NCBI GenBank assembly: GCA_047630355.1
Contig: JBLHXN010000066.1
Location: 1-17,964 of the forward strand
Origin: JANQUM01 sp047630355
GTDB lineage: Bacteria > Bacteroidota > Bacteroidia > Cytophagales > Spirosomataceae
Reading direction: 5' to 3'
DNA: 17,964 bases
The notes beneath the pieces are model-generated. The model was not told the DNA's origin and did not search any database. It worked only from the letters and a program-made list of their open reading frames with translations. This document shows positions 1 to 7,149 of this stretch, in pieces. Each line of letters opens with the position of its first letter. Positions within the stretch are counted from its first letter, which is position 1. The translations under genes and the position numbers were made by a program.

Positions 1-111
1 CAAATATGAGTCAATTTTATTGAAGAGCTCTTTATTAGTATTTTGAGAAAAAGAGCTTAATGTTGAAAAAGTTATGAAAGCGAAAAATAGTGCTTTAATA
101 GATAAATTCAT
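1..111 (-). CDS. Secreted protein, N-terminal 37 residues (runs off the left edge)
   Basis: An open frame reads leftwards from an ATG at 111-109 and is still open at base 1, giving 37 codons. The first 22 residues form a typical Bacteroidota signal peptide: MNLSIK, a hydrophobic core rich in F/L/A, then STLSSFSQ with likely cleavage just before the Q. The mature part begins QNTNKELFNKIDSYL, which is too short to assign a family. The gene lies downstream of, and in the same direction as, the AT-rich gene at 310-1446, but a large palindromic repeat (177-304) separates them, so it probably has its own promoter. No good TAnnTTTG box was seen in 112-176. The signal peptide is directly visible; the mature function is unknown. 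Confidence 0.7.
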   Translation of the reverse strand, partial: MNLSIKALFFAFITFSTLSSFSQNTNKELFNKIDSYL

Positions 112-176
112 TTTATGATTGATTGATGAATAAGTCTGCTTGTTTTCTATTATGTTACAGTTTTTTTTAAATTGTT

Positions 177-304
177 GCCAACGTTTCCTGTATGGTTAGT
201 GGCGTTTTAAAGAGCCTAAATTTTCAGTTTATTACAGAACAAAATTAAAAGAACTGAACTTCCATTTTAGTACAATGTAGCCATTAACTATACAGATTGT
301 TGGC
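177..304. repeat. Long imperfect palindromic element (attC-like shape)
   Basis: The arms at 177-203 and 280-304 are inverted copies. Both begin, reading inward, with GCCAAC, then share CTGTAT, GTTA and TGGC. Beyond a 2-nt length difference and two neighbouring mismatches after GCCAAC, the remaining differences are G-for-A, which still pair as G-T. The result is a stem of about 25 bp around a loop of about 76 nt. The outer end GTTGGC (299-304) is part of a 14-nt repeat that reaches the stop codon of the gene at 310-1446. The shape recalls integron attC sites, but the ends do not match the RYYYAAC/GTTRRRY core consensus and no integrase is present. It may belong to a dispersed Bacteroidota palindrome family. 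Confidence 0.7.
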
Positions 305-309
305 AGTAG

Positions 310-1446
310 TTATTTCAATTCCTTTATTCGATTAGAAATTTCTTTTGTGTCTAAATGTCTATTTATTTCAATCACTTTCTCGTAAAAAGGAAGTGGTAAT
401 TTTTTTATACTTTTCTTTTTGTGTTCATTAATTTCACTGTTCCACTTATCATATTTACCATTGCCATACTTTACAAGTAAATTAATAATTCGCACCATTT
501 CCTTTTCAAATCTTCGTTCGGTTATTTTGTCAACTAAGTTGTTGAACTCTGAATTACTAGTTTTGATAGTTGCTTTGGATTCATACCTTGTTAATGCTTC
601 ATCAATTTCGGTTGTTTCTTCTTGAGGAAAGTCAAATCTTATGTTTGTAGCAGCCCAAAACCCATACTTTTCATCGAAAATGATACTTGAATCTGACCAT
701 TTTCCATAAAATTGTGCGGTCTTCTTTATTGTAACACCTTTAAGTCCATCTTTTGAACCGTGAATAATTACATCTTTTAAACTAGGGAAAAGTCCTTGAA
801 TATGTTTTTCTTCTGAATAAGATTTAAAGGATTGAATATATGCTTCGCGAAACTTGTCAAAAAAGGAAATTACTTTATCTATCAGTGGAATTAGGAATTT
901 CTCAATTGATACTCTTGAATGGTTAGTTCCGCCAATCTCTATTGGTTCTGAATCAAATAAAATATATTCGTCTCCACTTATTCCGTAGGCTGAATGAAAA
1001 AAAGTATTTCTAATTTGTTCGTAATGAACATCTTCAAAAAAGTTAATTAAATTGTCATAATTACAGTCACTTAGTTTTTCTTTTATTGCTCTAATTTTTT
1101 CTCCTGTTCCTAACAGTCGTTCTTGTTTTTTTGTTTTCCAAAATAGGTATGAAGAACCTCTAAAGTTCATTGCGTTTAAGCACAAACTTCCTATTATGTT
1201 ATAAAAATCACTGTTTTCAAAAAAAGTAGAATATAGTAATAGTCCAATTCTTATTTTTTCTTTGCCTTTCTTTTCGTTGTAAAGTGATTTGTAAAATTCA
1301 AGAGCATCAAACCACTCTTTCAAATTTGAAGATTCTTCTGGACTTGCAATGTGTTTGTAGTTTAACAATGTTAATAGAAACTGAAATTCACTTCTATTTT
1401 TAGCATTCTTAAATAAATCGTCTATTTGGTTTAATGTATCTGTCAT
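310..1446 (-). CDS. Uncharacterised protein with a HEPN-like RNxxxH motif
   Basis: This 378-residue protein has no signal peptide or membrane segment and looks largely helical and Lys/Glu-rich. The recognisable feature is at residues 143-164: IRNTFFHSAY followed by an acidic, aliphatic stretch, with Arg146, Asn147 and His151 spaced as in the R-x4-6-H catalytic motif of HEPN-domain ribonucleases. HEPN proteins often act in phage defence and toxin-antitoxin systems; assigning this one to that role is inference from the motif. The rest of the protein is not recognised. The gene is much poorer in G+C than its neighbours (12 G/C in 1201-1260 against 30 in 2641-2700 inside nuoD). Its stop codon TAA (310-312) lies within the left copy of a 14-nt inverted repeat, and the right copy ends 5 nt upstream of the ATG. 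This fits a horizontally acquired single-gene cassette. Confidence 0.75.
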   Translation of the reverse strand: MTDTLNQIDDLFKNAKNRSEFQFLLTLLNYKHIASPEESSNLKEWFDALEFYKSLYNEKKGKEKIRIGLLLYSTFFENSDFYNIIGSLCLNAMNFRGSSYLFWKTKKQERLLGTGEKIRAIKEKLSDCNYDNLINFFEDVHYEQIRNTFFHSAYGISGDEYILFDSEPIEIGGTNHSRVSIEKFLIPLIDKVISFFDKFREAYIQSFKSYSEEKHIQGLFPSLKDVIIHGSKDGLKGVTIKKTAQFYGKWSDSSIIFDEKYGFWAATNIRFDFPQEETTEIDEALTRYESKATIKTSNSEFNNLVDKITERRFEKEMVRIINLLVKYGNGKYDKWNSEINEHKKKSIKKLPLPFYEKVIEINRHLDTKEISNRIKELK

Positions 1447-1450
1447 TTTC

Positions 1451-1515
1451 TAATTACTGCCAACAAGCGGGTTACTGAACAAAACATGCAGTAACCCACC
1501 ATATATTTGCACTAA
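1451..1515. repeat. Second inverted-repeat boundary with a perfect hairpin
   Basis: Bases 1451-1464 are the inverted copy of 299-312 with 13 of 14 identical (GTTGGCAGTA, then A or G, then TTA, both reading towards the gene). Immediately outside lies a perfect 9-bp hairpin, GGGTTACTG (1469-1477) with CAGTAACCC (1489-1497), around an 11-nt loop. The sequence that follows (1498-1515) resembles a decayed closing arm without the final GTTGGC. I read this as a diverged or truncated relative of the palindrome at 177-304, so that the two elements bracket the gene. There is no T-tract, so a simple terminator is unlikely. Confidence 0.6.
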
Positions 1516-1703
1516 TTTAGCACAAAATATTTCACTTTATATAAGTATGCACAATTAAATATTAACTGTATTCATTACATATACTATTGGTTATCAGTAA
1601 CATACATAATTCTCACAAGCGTAAGGTTTATATTTTAAGTATACTTCCAAAAATAAACGTTTATAACCGTTAAAAACGGATAATAGGGGAAATTCGTCCT
1701 TTA

Positions 1704-2267
1704 TCAATTCAGCCTCCTGACAATTAATTTATCAACCAGCTCACAAAACAACTGCGGCTTTAAAGCCCGCCAATTTTCTATTTCGAGCGTTCCCCCAAAA
1801 TTTATATAATAGTCAAGTCGGTATTTTGTAAATTCTTCGGCGATAAATTGGCGTAAATTAATTGCGGCAATCCAACCGTCTTCAATATCTTCGTACCATT
1901 CTTCGTAGTAATCAGTATCTCCGCCGTGAAACTGCAACAGGTTTTCTCCCACTAAAATAAACCGTTTTATTCCGCTCCTCGTGAGTTTATCTACCACCTT
2001 TCGTTTAAAATGCATACTGTCGTTATGCAGCGTGTCGTTCCATTCTCCAAATAACTCGATTACGCACGTAGCCGTTTCGTAGTCAGCGTACAGTAACTTA
2101 CAGTATAAAGTCTCAGAGTCTATCTCGTCCCATTCGGGGTCAATATAGTATCCATAAATGTCATTAACGTAGGTGTTTCCGTAACTACGCCCGTAAAAAG
2201 GCGATTGTTTATCTTCTGCGGCAATATAATAGCGTCGCCAGTTGTAAAATGGCTCAATGTCGTGCAT
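1704..2267 (-). CDS. Conserved hypothetical acidic, Tyr/Trp-rich protein
   Basis: This 187-residue soluble protein starts MHDIEPFYNWRRYY and has no signal peptide or membrane segment. Recognisable conserved-looking blocks are YYIDPEWDEIDSETLY (residues about 41-56), IELFGEWNDTLHND (about 70-83), RFILVGENLLQFHGGD (about 101-116) and YYEEWYEDIEDGWIAA (about 119-134). I recall similar unnamed proteins in Cytophagales genomes but no function for them. The start is supported by a purine-rich GGAAAGAG 5-12 nt upstream of the ATG. The gene is divergent from nuoD, with 95 nt between the two starts. Its G+C content is like that of the core genes, so it does not look recently acquired. Function unknown. 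Confidence 0.8.
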   Translation of the reverse strand: MHDIEPFYNWRRYYIAAEDKQSPFYGRSYGNTYVNDIYGYYIDPEWDEIDSETLYCKLLYADYETATCVIELFGEWNDTLHNDSMHFKRKVVDKLTRSGIKRFILVGENLLQFHGGDTDYYEEWYEDIEDGWIAAINLRQFIAEEFTKYRLDYYINFGGTLEIENWRALKPQLFCELVDKLIVRRLN

Positions 2268-2362
2268 AAATTCTCTTTCCTAAAAATGTCTTATTTATAA
2301 ACAACAAACGGCGTTGTCGTTATTTCTGTTTAATTTTAGATTGTAAACAAGCCATTCCAGAT

Positions 2363-3577
2363 TTGCAAAAAGTTCAATACAAATATAAGCCAGATAACTT
2401 AACGGTCTCCGAGCCGACTAAATATTTGCAGAGTGACCTCAAGTCAGAGGAAATGCTGATCAATATTGGTCCGCAGCATCCATCTACGCACGGAGTTTTG
2501 CGTTTAGAAGTAATCACTGATGGAGAAATCGTGGTGGACGTAGTTCCGCACATGGGTTATCTGCACCGCTGTTTTGAAAAGCACGCCGAAGCGTTGCCTT
2601 TTAATCAGATTATTCCCTACGTGGATCGTCTCGATTATGCCGCTGCCATGAACTCCGAACATTGCTATGCGATGGGCGTGGAAAAAATGCTCGGTATTGA
2701 GCACGATATTTCGAAACGGGTAGAGTACATCCGGGTACTGGTTGCAGAGTTAAGCCGTTTGGCTTCGCACTTTCTTGCCATCGGAACGTACGCTCTTGAT
2801 ATTGGAGCAACTACGCCATTTTTGTGGATTTTTAAAGAGCGGGAAAACATTCAACGGCTGTTTGAGTGGGTTTGCGGTGCCCGGTTACTGTACAATTATA
2901 TTTGGGTCGGGGGACTTTTTTACGACTTACCCGTTGGATTTGAAGAGCGTTGCGAAGAGTACATGGTGTACTTAAAACCCAAACTCATTGAGCTTCAGCA
3001 AATAGTAATAGACAACCACATTTTTATTAACCGCACAGGAAACGTAGGCGTTCTGTCGCTTCCCATGGCAATAAATTACGGTTGCACCGGACCAGTGCTT
3101 CGTGCTTCGGGACTTCGTTGGGATTTACGAAAAGTAGACGGTTATTCAGTTTACCCGGAAATTGATTTTGACGTTCCAATTGGTGAAGGGTTAGCGGGCA
3201 AAGTGGGCGACTGCTGGGACAGAAACTACGTGCGGGTGCAAGAATGCTGGCAGTCAATACGCATTATTGAACAATGCCTCGAAAAGTTAACGGGCGACCA
3301 CAAAAGAACCCGCGACTTTAATCCGCAAGCCGCCGTTCCGAAGAAAATCCGACCTAAAAAGATGGATTTTTACGCAAGAGCAGAAAACCCAAAAGGTGAA
3401 CTTGGCTTCTTCTTCCGCACAGATGGCCGTTCGGATATTCCGCTACGGATGAAAGTCCGGGCGTGCTCTTTTAACAACCTTTCCATTTTATCCGAAGTAT
3501 CACGGGGAATGATGATCGCCGATCTCATTGCCATTATCGGGTCAATTGATTTTATTATGGGAGAAGTAGACAGGTAG
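2363..3577 (+). CDS. nuoD: NADH-quinone oxidoreductase subunit D (complex I 49-kDa subunit)
   Basis: This protein forms part of the quinone-binding chamber on the peripheral arm of complex I, at the inner membrane. The 404-residue length is normal. Visible family marks are QHPSTHGVLRLE (residues 38-49, with the quinone-site His), GYLHRCFEK (65-73), LDYAAAMNSEH (90-100, with the conserved quinone-site Tyr92), ELSRLASHFLAIGTYALD and the closing GEVDR. The chosen start is a TTG at 2363; no in-frame ATG precedes it, and the next ATG (2453) would remove a YKPDNLTV-type N-terminus typical of Bacteroidota NuoD. No clear Shine-Dalgarno sequence is seen. The gene stands alone: no other nuo gene is within the window, and both neighbours are on the opposite strand. 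Confidence 0.95.
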   Translation: MQKVQYKYKPDNLTVSEPTKYLQSDLKSEEMLINIGPQHPSTHGVLRLEVITDGEIVVDVVPHMGYLHRCFEKHAEALPFNQIIPYVDRLDYAAAMNSEHCYAMGVEKMLGIEHDISKRVEYIRVLVAELSRLASHFLAIGTYALDIGATTPFLWIFKERENIQRLFEWVCGARLLYNYIWVGGLFYDLPVGFEERCEEYMVYLKPKLIELQQIVIDNHIFINRTGNVGVLSLPMAINYGCTGPVLRASGLRWDLRKVDGYSVYPEIDFDVPIGEGLAGKVGDCWDRNYVRVQECWQSIRIIEQCLEKLTGDHKRTRDFNPQAAVPKKIRPKKMDFYARAENPKGELGFFFRTDGRSDIPLRMKVRACSFNNLSILSEVSRGMMIADLIAIIGSIDFIMGEVDR

Positions 3578-3683
3578 ATTCTGAATTTAAAGAAAACTCA
3601 AACGGGGGTTTTTAACGTCTGGTTCATTATGAAATTGTTGAATAGTGTTCGTGAATCGAACATTTGCAACGTCTATCTGTGAA

Positions 3684-4778
3684 TCAAAAAGCTTCTCCTA
3701 AAGTAGCGTAAAGGTTTCCTTTTTCGTAGGGAGAGAATCCGTAGTCAATTCTGAGATTAAGGTGTTTTTTGGTGGCAATTCTAAGACCTCCGCCGTACGT
3801 AAACTTCGGTTTCCCGAGTCGCAAGAGTTGGTTCTCATCGCCCATCCACCCTACTCCACCAAACCCAACTAAACCAATAAACCTCCAAACTTCGTAACGT
3901 GCTTCCGCCTGAACAATAGCGGTGTTTTTGTCCCGAAAGTAACCTTCATATAATCCACGCATCTTCTTCGGACCACCAATGAAAGACAATTGACTAAACG
4001 GGACATAGTTTCCAATCGTGAAACTTGTGACATAGTTTGTGGCAAGTACGAGTTTATCCGTAATCGATTTATAATGAGCCAAATCAGCGTAGAGCTTTGT
4101 GAACTCCCGATCAGCACCGAAAACTTTTGAAGTTGGCAGTACGTAAGCTTCGCCGAAAATCCCTTCGCGTGGATAGAACACGTTGTCCCGGGTATCGCGT
4201 AAAACAGAAACACCTAAACTCGACGTTCGGCTGTAATCACTTCCCGAAATGCTTCCAGAGGCCAATTCGCCGCCTTCAACGGTTTTAGTAATGTCGTAGC
4301 CTTCGTACTGATATCGCAATCCCACGTAATTGCCTTTTCCAAGTTGTTTGGCAAGCAACAATTTTACTTTTGGAAAGGTAACGTCGAAAACTTCTTGCGG
4401 AATACGTTTTTCACCGATTCCGTAATAAAAATAATTATATTTAAACCAACCAATATCACCATTTGTGTACCATTTATTATTTCCAAAAAACACATTGAAT
4501 GGAAAGAATATGAGCACTTGCTCATTTTGCGTGTAAGTGACACCGAATGAAGCTTGCGATGGTTTTGCCCAAGCAGAATCTTTAGCAAACGAAAAAGTTG
4601 AGGTTGCAACGATACCGCCCCCAAAACCTGTTTCGGGAAAACTAAATACTACGGGCAAAACGATGATATTTTTATCGCGTAAAAACTTAGTAGTGTCAAC
4701 TATGGAAGAGTCTGATTTTTGCGAAAAACCCGAAGTGGTAAAGCAAGATAGAGCTAAGAAGGTTATTGTATATTTCAT
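3684..4778 (-). CDS. BamA/TamA-type outer-membrane beta-barrel protein without POTRA domains
   Basis: This 364-residue protein has a signal peptide of about 19 residues (MKYTITF through SGFSQ), a short linker, then alternating aromatic/polar strands to the end. The entry block LPVVFSFPETGFGGG (about 41-55), LRDTRDNVFYPREGIF in the middle, the loop block FIGGPKKMRGLYEGYFRDK and the C-terminal phenylalanine (GEAF) fit the C-terminal barrel of the Omp85/bacterial surface antigen family (PF01103). There is no room for POTRA repeats, so it is a barrel-only member and probably not BamA itself. Transport, assembly or an unknown surface role are all possible. It is convergent with nuoD, 106 nt away. 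Its upstream region holds nested dyads (4807-4838). Confidence 0.88.
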   Translation of the reverse strand: MKYTITFLALSCFTTSGFSQKSDSSIVDTTKFLRDKNIIVLPVVFSFPETGFGGGIVATSTFSFAKDSAWAKPSQASFGVTYTQNEQVLIFFPFNVFFGNNKWYTNGDIGWFKYNYFYYGIGEKRIPQEVFDVTFPKVKLLLAKQLGKGNYVGLRYQYEGYDITKTVEGGELASGSISGSDYSRTSSLGVSVLRDTRDNVFYPREGIFGEAYVLPTSKVFGADREFTKLYADLAHYKSITDKLVLATNYVTSFTIGNYVPFSQLSFIGGPKKMRGLYEGYFRDKNTAIVQAEARYEVWRFIGLVGFGGVGWMGDENQLLRLGKPKFTYGGGLRIATKKHLNLRIDYGFSPYEKGNLYATLGEAF

Positions 4779-4806
4779 TATCGAAACTTACGATAAATAC
4801 CAAAAA

Positions 4807-4838
4807 AAAGATGTTCACAACATGATTTAATCATCTTT
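4807..4838 (-). promoter_or_regulatory. Nested dyad symmetries upstream of the barrel gene (candidate operator)
   Basis: Three inverted repeats overlap within 32 nt: ATGTT-CAC-AACAT (4811-4823), ATGAT-TTA-ATCAT (4822-4834), and the outer AAAGATG (4807-4813) with CATCTTT (4832-4838). They end 28 nt before the ATG of the barrel gene (4778) and follow the desaturase terminator, so they fall where an operator would lie. No regulator is identified, and AT-rich DNA gives such dyads by chance. Confidence 0.3.
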
Positions 4839-4846
4839 ATTAACGC

Positions 4847-4875
4847 AAAAAAGGCCCCAATTTGGGGCTTTTTCG
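4847..4875 (-). terminator. Rho-independent terminator of the desaturase-family gene
   Basis: GCCCCA (4854-4859) pairs with TGGGGC (4863-4868) around a 3-nt loop. Read on the minus strand the stem is followed by CTTTTTT; on the plus strand it is followed by TTTTT, so it is potentially bidirectional. It begins 18 nt beyond the stop codon of the gene at 4893-5729. Confidence 0.85.
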
Positions 4876-4892
4876 TTTTGTAAAAGTACTTA

Positions 4893-5729
4893 TTATTCAC
4901 CCTTAGTCGTTGCCTGACGGTACGGCTGAAAGGGTATTTTTAATAGGTTCATAATCTTGTCGTTTTCAATTGAATCCATGTGGGTATCAATTCCGTAAAC
5001 CATTTCTTCCCGTGGCATAGTCATGAACGTTCCGAAGAGACGATCCCAGATAGAGAAAATATTTCCGAAGTTCGAATCTGTATAAGGCAGCACGTAATGA
5101 TGATGAACCTTGTGCATATCCGGCGAAACAATAAACCAGCTAATTGCCCGGTCAACAGACTTAGGCAAGGTAATATTAGCATGATTGAACTGAGATAAAA
5201 CCACCGAAATTGATTGGTACATAAACACCATCCACATCGGAGTTCCTATTAATAATACACCGATTGTGGTAAAAACGAAGCGAAAAACACTCTCTCCCGG
5301 ATGGTGACGGTTCGCCGAAGTGGTATCAACGCTAGTGTCTGAATGATGAATGAGATGAAATTTCCACATCCAGGTCACCCGATGTTCTGTCCAGTGCACC
5401 AAATACGCACCAATTAAATCAAGCAGTAACAAGCCGAGAATCATGTACAACCAAAGTGGCATTTCGGGTAGCCATTGTAAGATTCCGAAGTTATTAGCAA
5501 TTGCCCAATCTGCTGATAATAATAAGACGAACGCCATCGCAAAATTTACGATGATGCTGGTAAGTGTGAAAAATATATTGACTCCTGCGTGTCGCCACTT
5601 GTCATATTTGAACCGGAACAAAGGCACAGCCCCTTCAATAAGCCAAAAGAAGGCTATTCCACCCACTAAAATGGCACTTCGGTGCGAGGTTGGAATATTT
5701 TCAAAATAAGAAACGATTGATTCTATCAT
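4893..5729 (-). CDS. Sterol desaturase / fatty acid hydroxylase family membrane enzyme
   Basis: This is a 278-residue integral membrane di-iron oxygenase of the fatty acid hydroxylase superfamily (PF04116). The histidine clusters are all visible: HWTEH (112-116), HLIHH (125-129), RHH (141-143), FNHAN (His183) and HKVHH (206-210). They are followed by the hallmark NFGNIFSIWDRLFGTF (220-235). Hydrophobic helices lie at about 17-39, 50-72, 92-111 and 152-172, which puts the histidines on the cytoplasmic face. The family hydroxylates or desaturates lipids, sterols or carotenoids; the substrate here cannot be read from sequence. It is transcribed alone, with a terminator directly downstream. A short GTGTT-type simple repeat (about 5742-5758) lies just upstream and seems unimportant. 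Confidence 0.92.
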   Translation of the reverse strand: MIESIVSYFENIPTSHRSAILVGGIAFFWLIEGAVPLFRFKYDKWRHAGVNIFFTLTSIIVNFAMAFVLLLSADWAIANNFGILQWLPEMPLWLYMILGLLLLDLIGAYLVHWTEHRVTWMWKFHLIHHSDTSVDTTSANRHHPGESVFRFVFTTIGVLLIGTPMWMVFMYQSISVVLSQFNHANITLPKSVDRAISWFIVSPDMHKVHHHYVLPYTDSNFGNIFSIWDRLFGTFMTMPREEMVYGIDTHMDSIENDKIMNLLKIPFQPYRQATTKGE

Positions 5730-5794
5730 GTGTCAGGTTGATGTTGTGTTGTGTTGTGTAAAAATAATACAAAAGAATCATTCTACCATACTAT

Positions 5795-6409
5795 TTACAA
5801 TTTGTCAAACCGATAACCACGATTACTAAACTCTTCAAGAACTATTGGCAAGGCATAACGCATGGAGGAAAAAGCCTTCAAACTATCGTGCATAACGATG
5901 ATACTTCCGGCTTCCGTATATTTCAACGTTTTGTTTAATACCTTTTCTTTTGCAACAGTTTGGTTATAATCTTTGGTCAAGACATCCCACATAATCAACT
6001 TGTGATCAGTCATTTCAGAAATTTGACTAAACTTTATTCTTCCGTAAGGCGGACGAAACAGATTTGTAGAAACTCCGTGTTTCTCTAATTCAGATTGACA
6101 TAACGCTGCATTTTGTAAGTAAACCTCATTATCAGTCTTCCAGCCGTTGAGGTGATTAAAGGTATGATTCCCGATGCTGTGCTCGCTATTCATGACTTTT
6201 TCAAAAATGTTAGGGTATCTACGCACATTTTCACCGATACAAAAGAACGTGGCTTTAGCATTGTAAACAGCTAATTGTTTCAAAACAAACTCAGTTACTT
6301 CGGGGATCGGGCCGTCGTCAAAGGTGAGGTAAATAACCTTTTCGTTGGTATTTACTTTCCATGTCAATGACGGGTAAATGAGTGGTAGAATGAAAGGAGT
6401 TTTAAACAT
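5795..6409 (-). CDS. Polysaccharide deacetylase (NodB homology domain, CE4)
   Basis: This 204-residue protein is almost entirely one NodB domain. The five family motifs are in order: TFDDGP (29-34, catalytic base Asp31 and metal ligand Asp32), HTFNH (82-86, metal ligands His82 and His86), FRPPYGR (118-124), WDVLTKDY (141-148) and IVMHDS (171-176, His174). The family removes N- or O-acetyl groups from peptidoglycan, chitin-like chains or exopolysaccharides. No clear signal peptide is present, only a short hydrophobic start, so cytoplasmic or membrane-associated action is likely. It is the last gene of the envelope operon, and its ATG overlaps by 8 nt the reconstructed stop (6402-6404) of the upstream pseudogene, which suggests former translational coupling. 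Confidence 0.93.
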   Translation of the reverse strand: MFKTPFILPLIYPSLTWKVNTNEKVIYLTFDDGPIPEVTEFVLKQLAVYNAKATFFCIGENVRRYPNIFEKVMNSEHSIGNHTFNHLNGWKTDNEVYLQNAALCQSELEKHGVSTNLFRPPYGRIKFSQISEMTDHKLIMWDVLTKDYNQTVAKEKVLNKTLKYTEAGSIIVMHDSLKAFSSMRYALPIVLEEFSNRGYRFDKL

Positions 6410-7145
6410 AATTTTTTACTTTATTATATATCCGTTTAACCTGTGTGCCTCCCAAACCAAAAATACTACTTTTCTTACTGAACCGCTGAAACACTTCGTG
6501 AAATGTAACAGACCTGTTTTCGGCAATCATTATGAAGAATCTGGCTCTCGTAGAAATTCAATTCCTGATTCTCATAAGGTATAGTTTTCAAATAAGTATT
6601 AACTGCATTTTTTACAAGATAAAAATGAGTAGATAAGTTAGGTATTTGAGATTCAATCGCCGTTACATCTTTACTCGTATACGCGTCCCAAAAATTAGCA
6701 AATAACTCAATATCAGCATTTTCTACTGTGATTGAACTTTTATATGCCCTTAGTAATTCTTCTGAATTCATTCCTCCGAGGCCATATAAATCCGTTGGTT
6801 AGCCCGAACGAAAAAGCACACAGGCAAGTCAGGACTTAGTAATAGTGAACAACTAAACTAAAAATTCACTTGACAAAACAAATCATCTTCAAACCAAAAG
6901 AACACCTCATCGGCAACAGAAATTTACTTTACTTTTTTAAACTTCGCAACAGATTTTTACTGGTAACCCTGCGGAGTTGTACCATAATATTTGTTCAGAA
7001 ACGCTAATCTGCTTTTCACAAATCCTTCCCACGTATCGCCTGATTTATCACCTTCAATCAGGCATTCCCGCAAGACAATTATTTCATCCTCAATTTTAGG
7101 GAATTTCTCAAGAAGTGCATCTCCGTTTAGAATGTGGTATTTCAT
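6402..7145 (-). pseudogene. Degraded DUF1835/DUF3658 family gene (three stops, two frameshifts)
   Basis: The intact N-terminus, MKYHILNGDALLEKFP through IVLRECLIEG (ORF 6957-7145), is typical of DUF1835 (PF08874). The frame then meets TAA at 6957-6959 and TAA at 6924-6926, yet continues with the family block EVFFWFEDDLFCQVNF (6861-6908), and meets TAG at 6858-6860 where a Trp codon is expected. Near 6797-6798 one base of a C run appears lost: the frame of CFFVRAN passes into PTDLYGLGGMNSEELLRAY, the start of the DUF3658 (PF12395) part (ORF 6475-6771). Near 6525-6535 a second shift, probably one extra A, leads into EVFQRFSKKSSIFGLGGTQ and VKRIYNKVKNYV, ending at TAA 6402-6404. The reconstructed length of about 247 codons looks full size, so lesions are point changes and single-base indels rather than a large deletion. 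It lies 4 nt after the glycosyltransferase stop. Confidence 0.85.
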
Positions 7146-7149
7146 GGGT

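Noticed and set aside
177..304. True integron attC site
   Set aside because: The arm ends (GCCAAC/GTTGGCA) do not fit the RYYYAAC/GTTRRRY core and no integron integrase is in the window; kept only as attC-like in shape.
2504..3257. Open frames antisense to or overlapping nuoD
   Set aside because: They are shadows of the nuoD codon pattern, with no family features or start signals.
3646..3662. Short hairpin TGTTCG-TGAAT-CGAACA between nuoD and the barrel gene
   Set aside because: A 6-bp stem without a T-tract is too weak to call a terminator.
5742..5758. GTGTT-type simple repeat upstream of the desaturase gene
   Set aside because: Only about three units; too short to argue for phase variation.
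6402..7145. Stop-codon recoding or two independent small genes
   Set aside because: Three stops plus two frameshifts in one conserved family reading, beside neighbours with ordinary stop use, fit decay better than recoding; the two ORF pieces match consecutive parts of one protein family.
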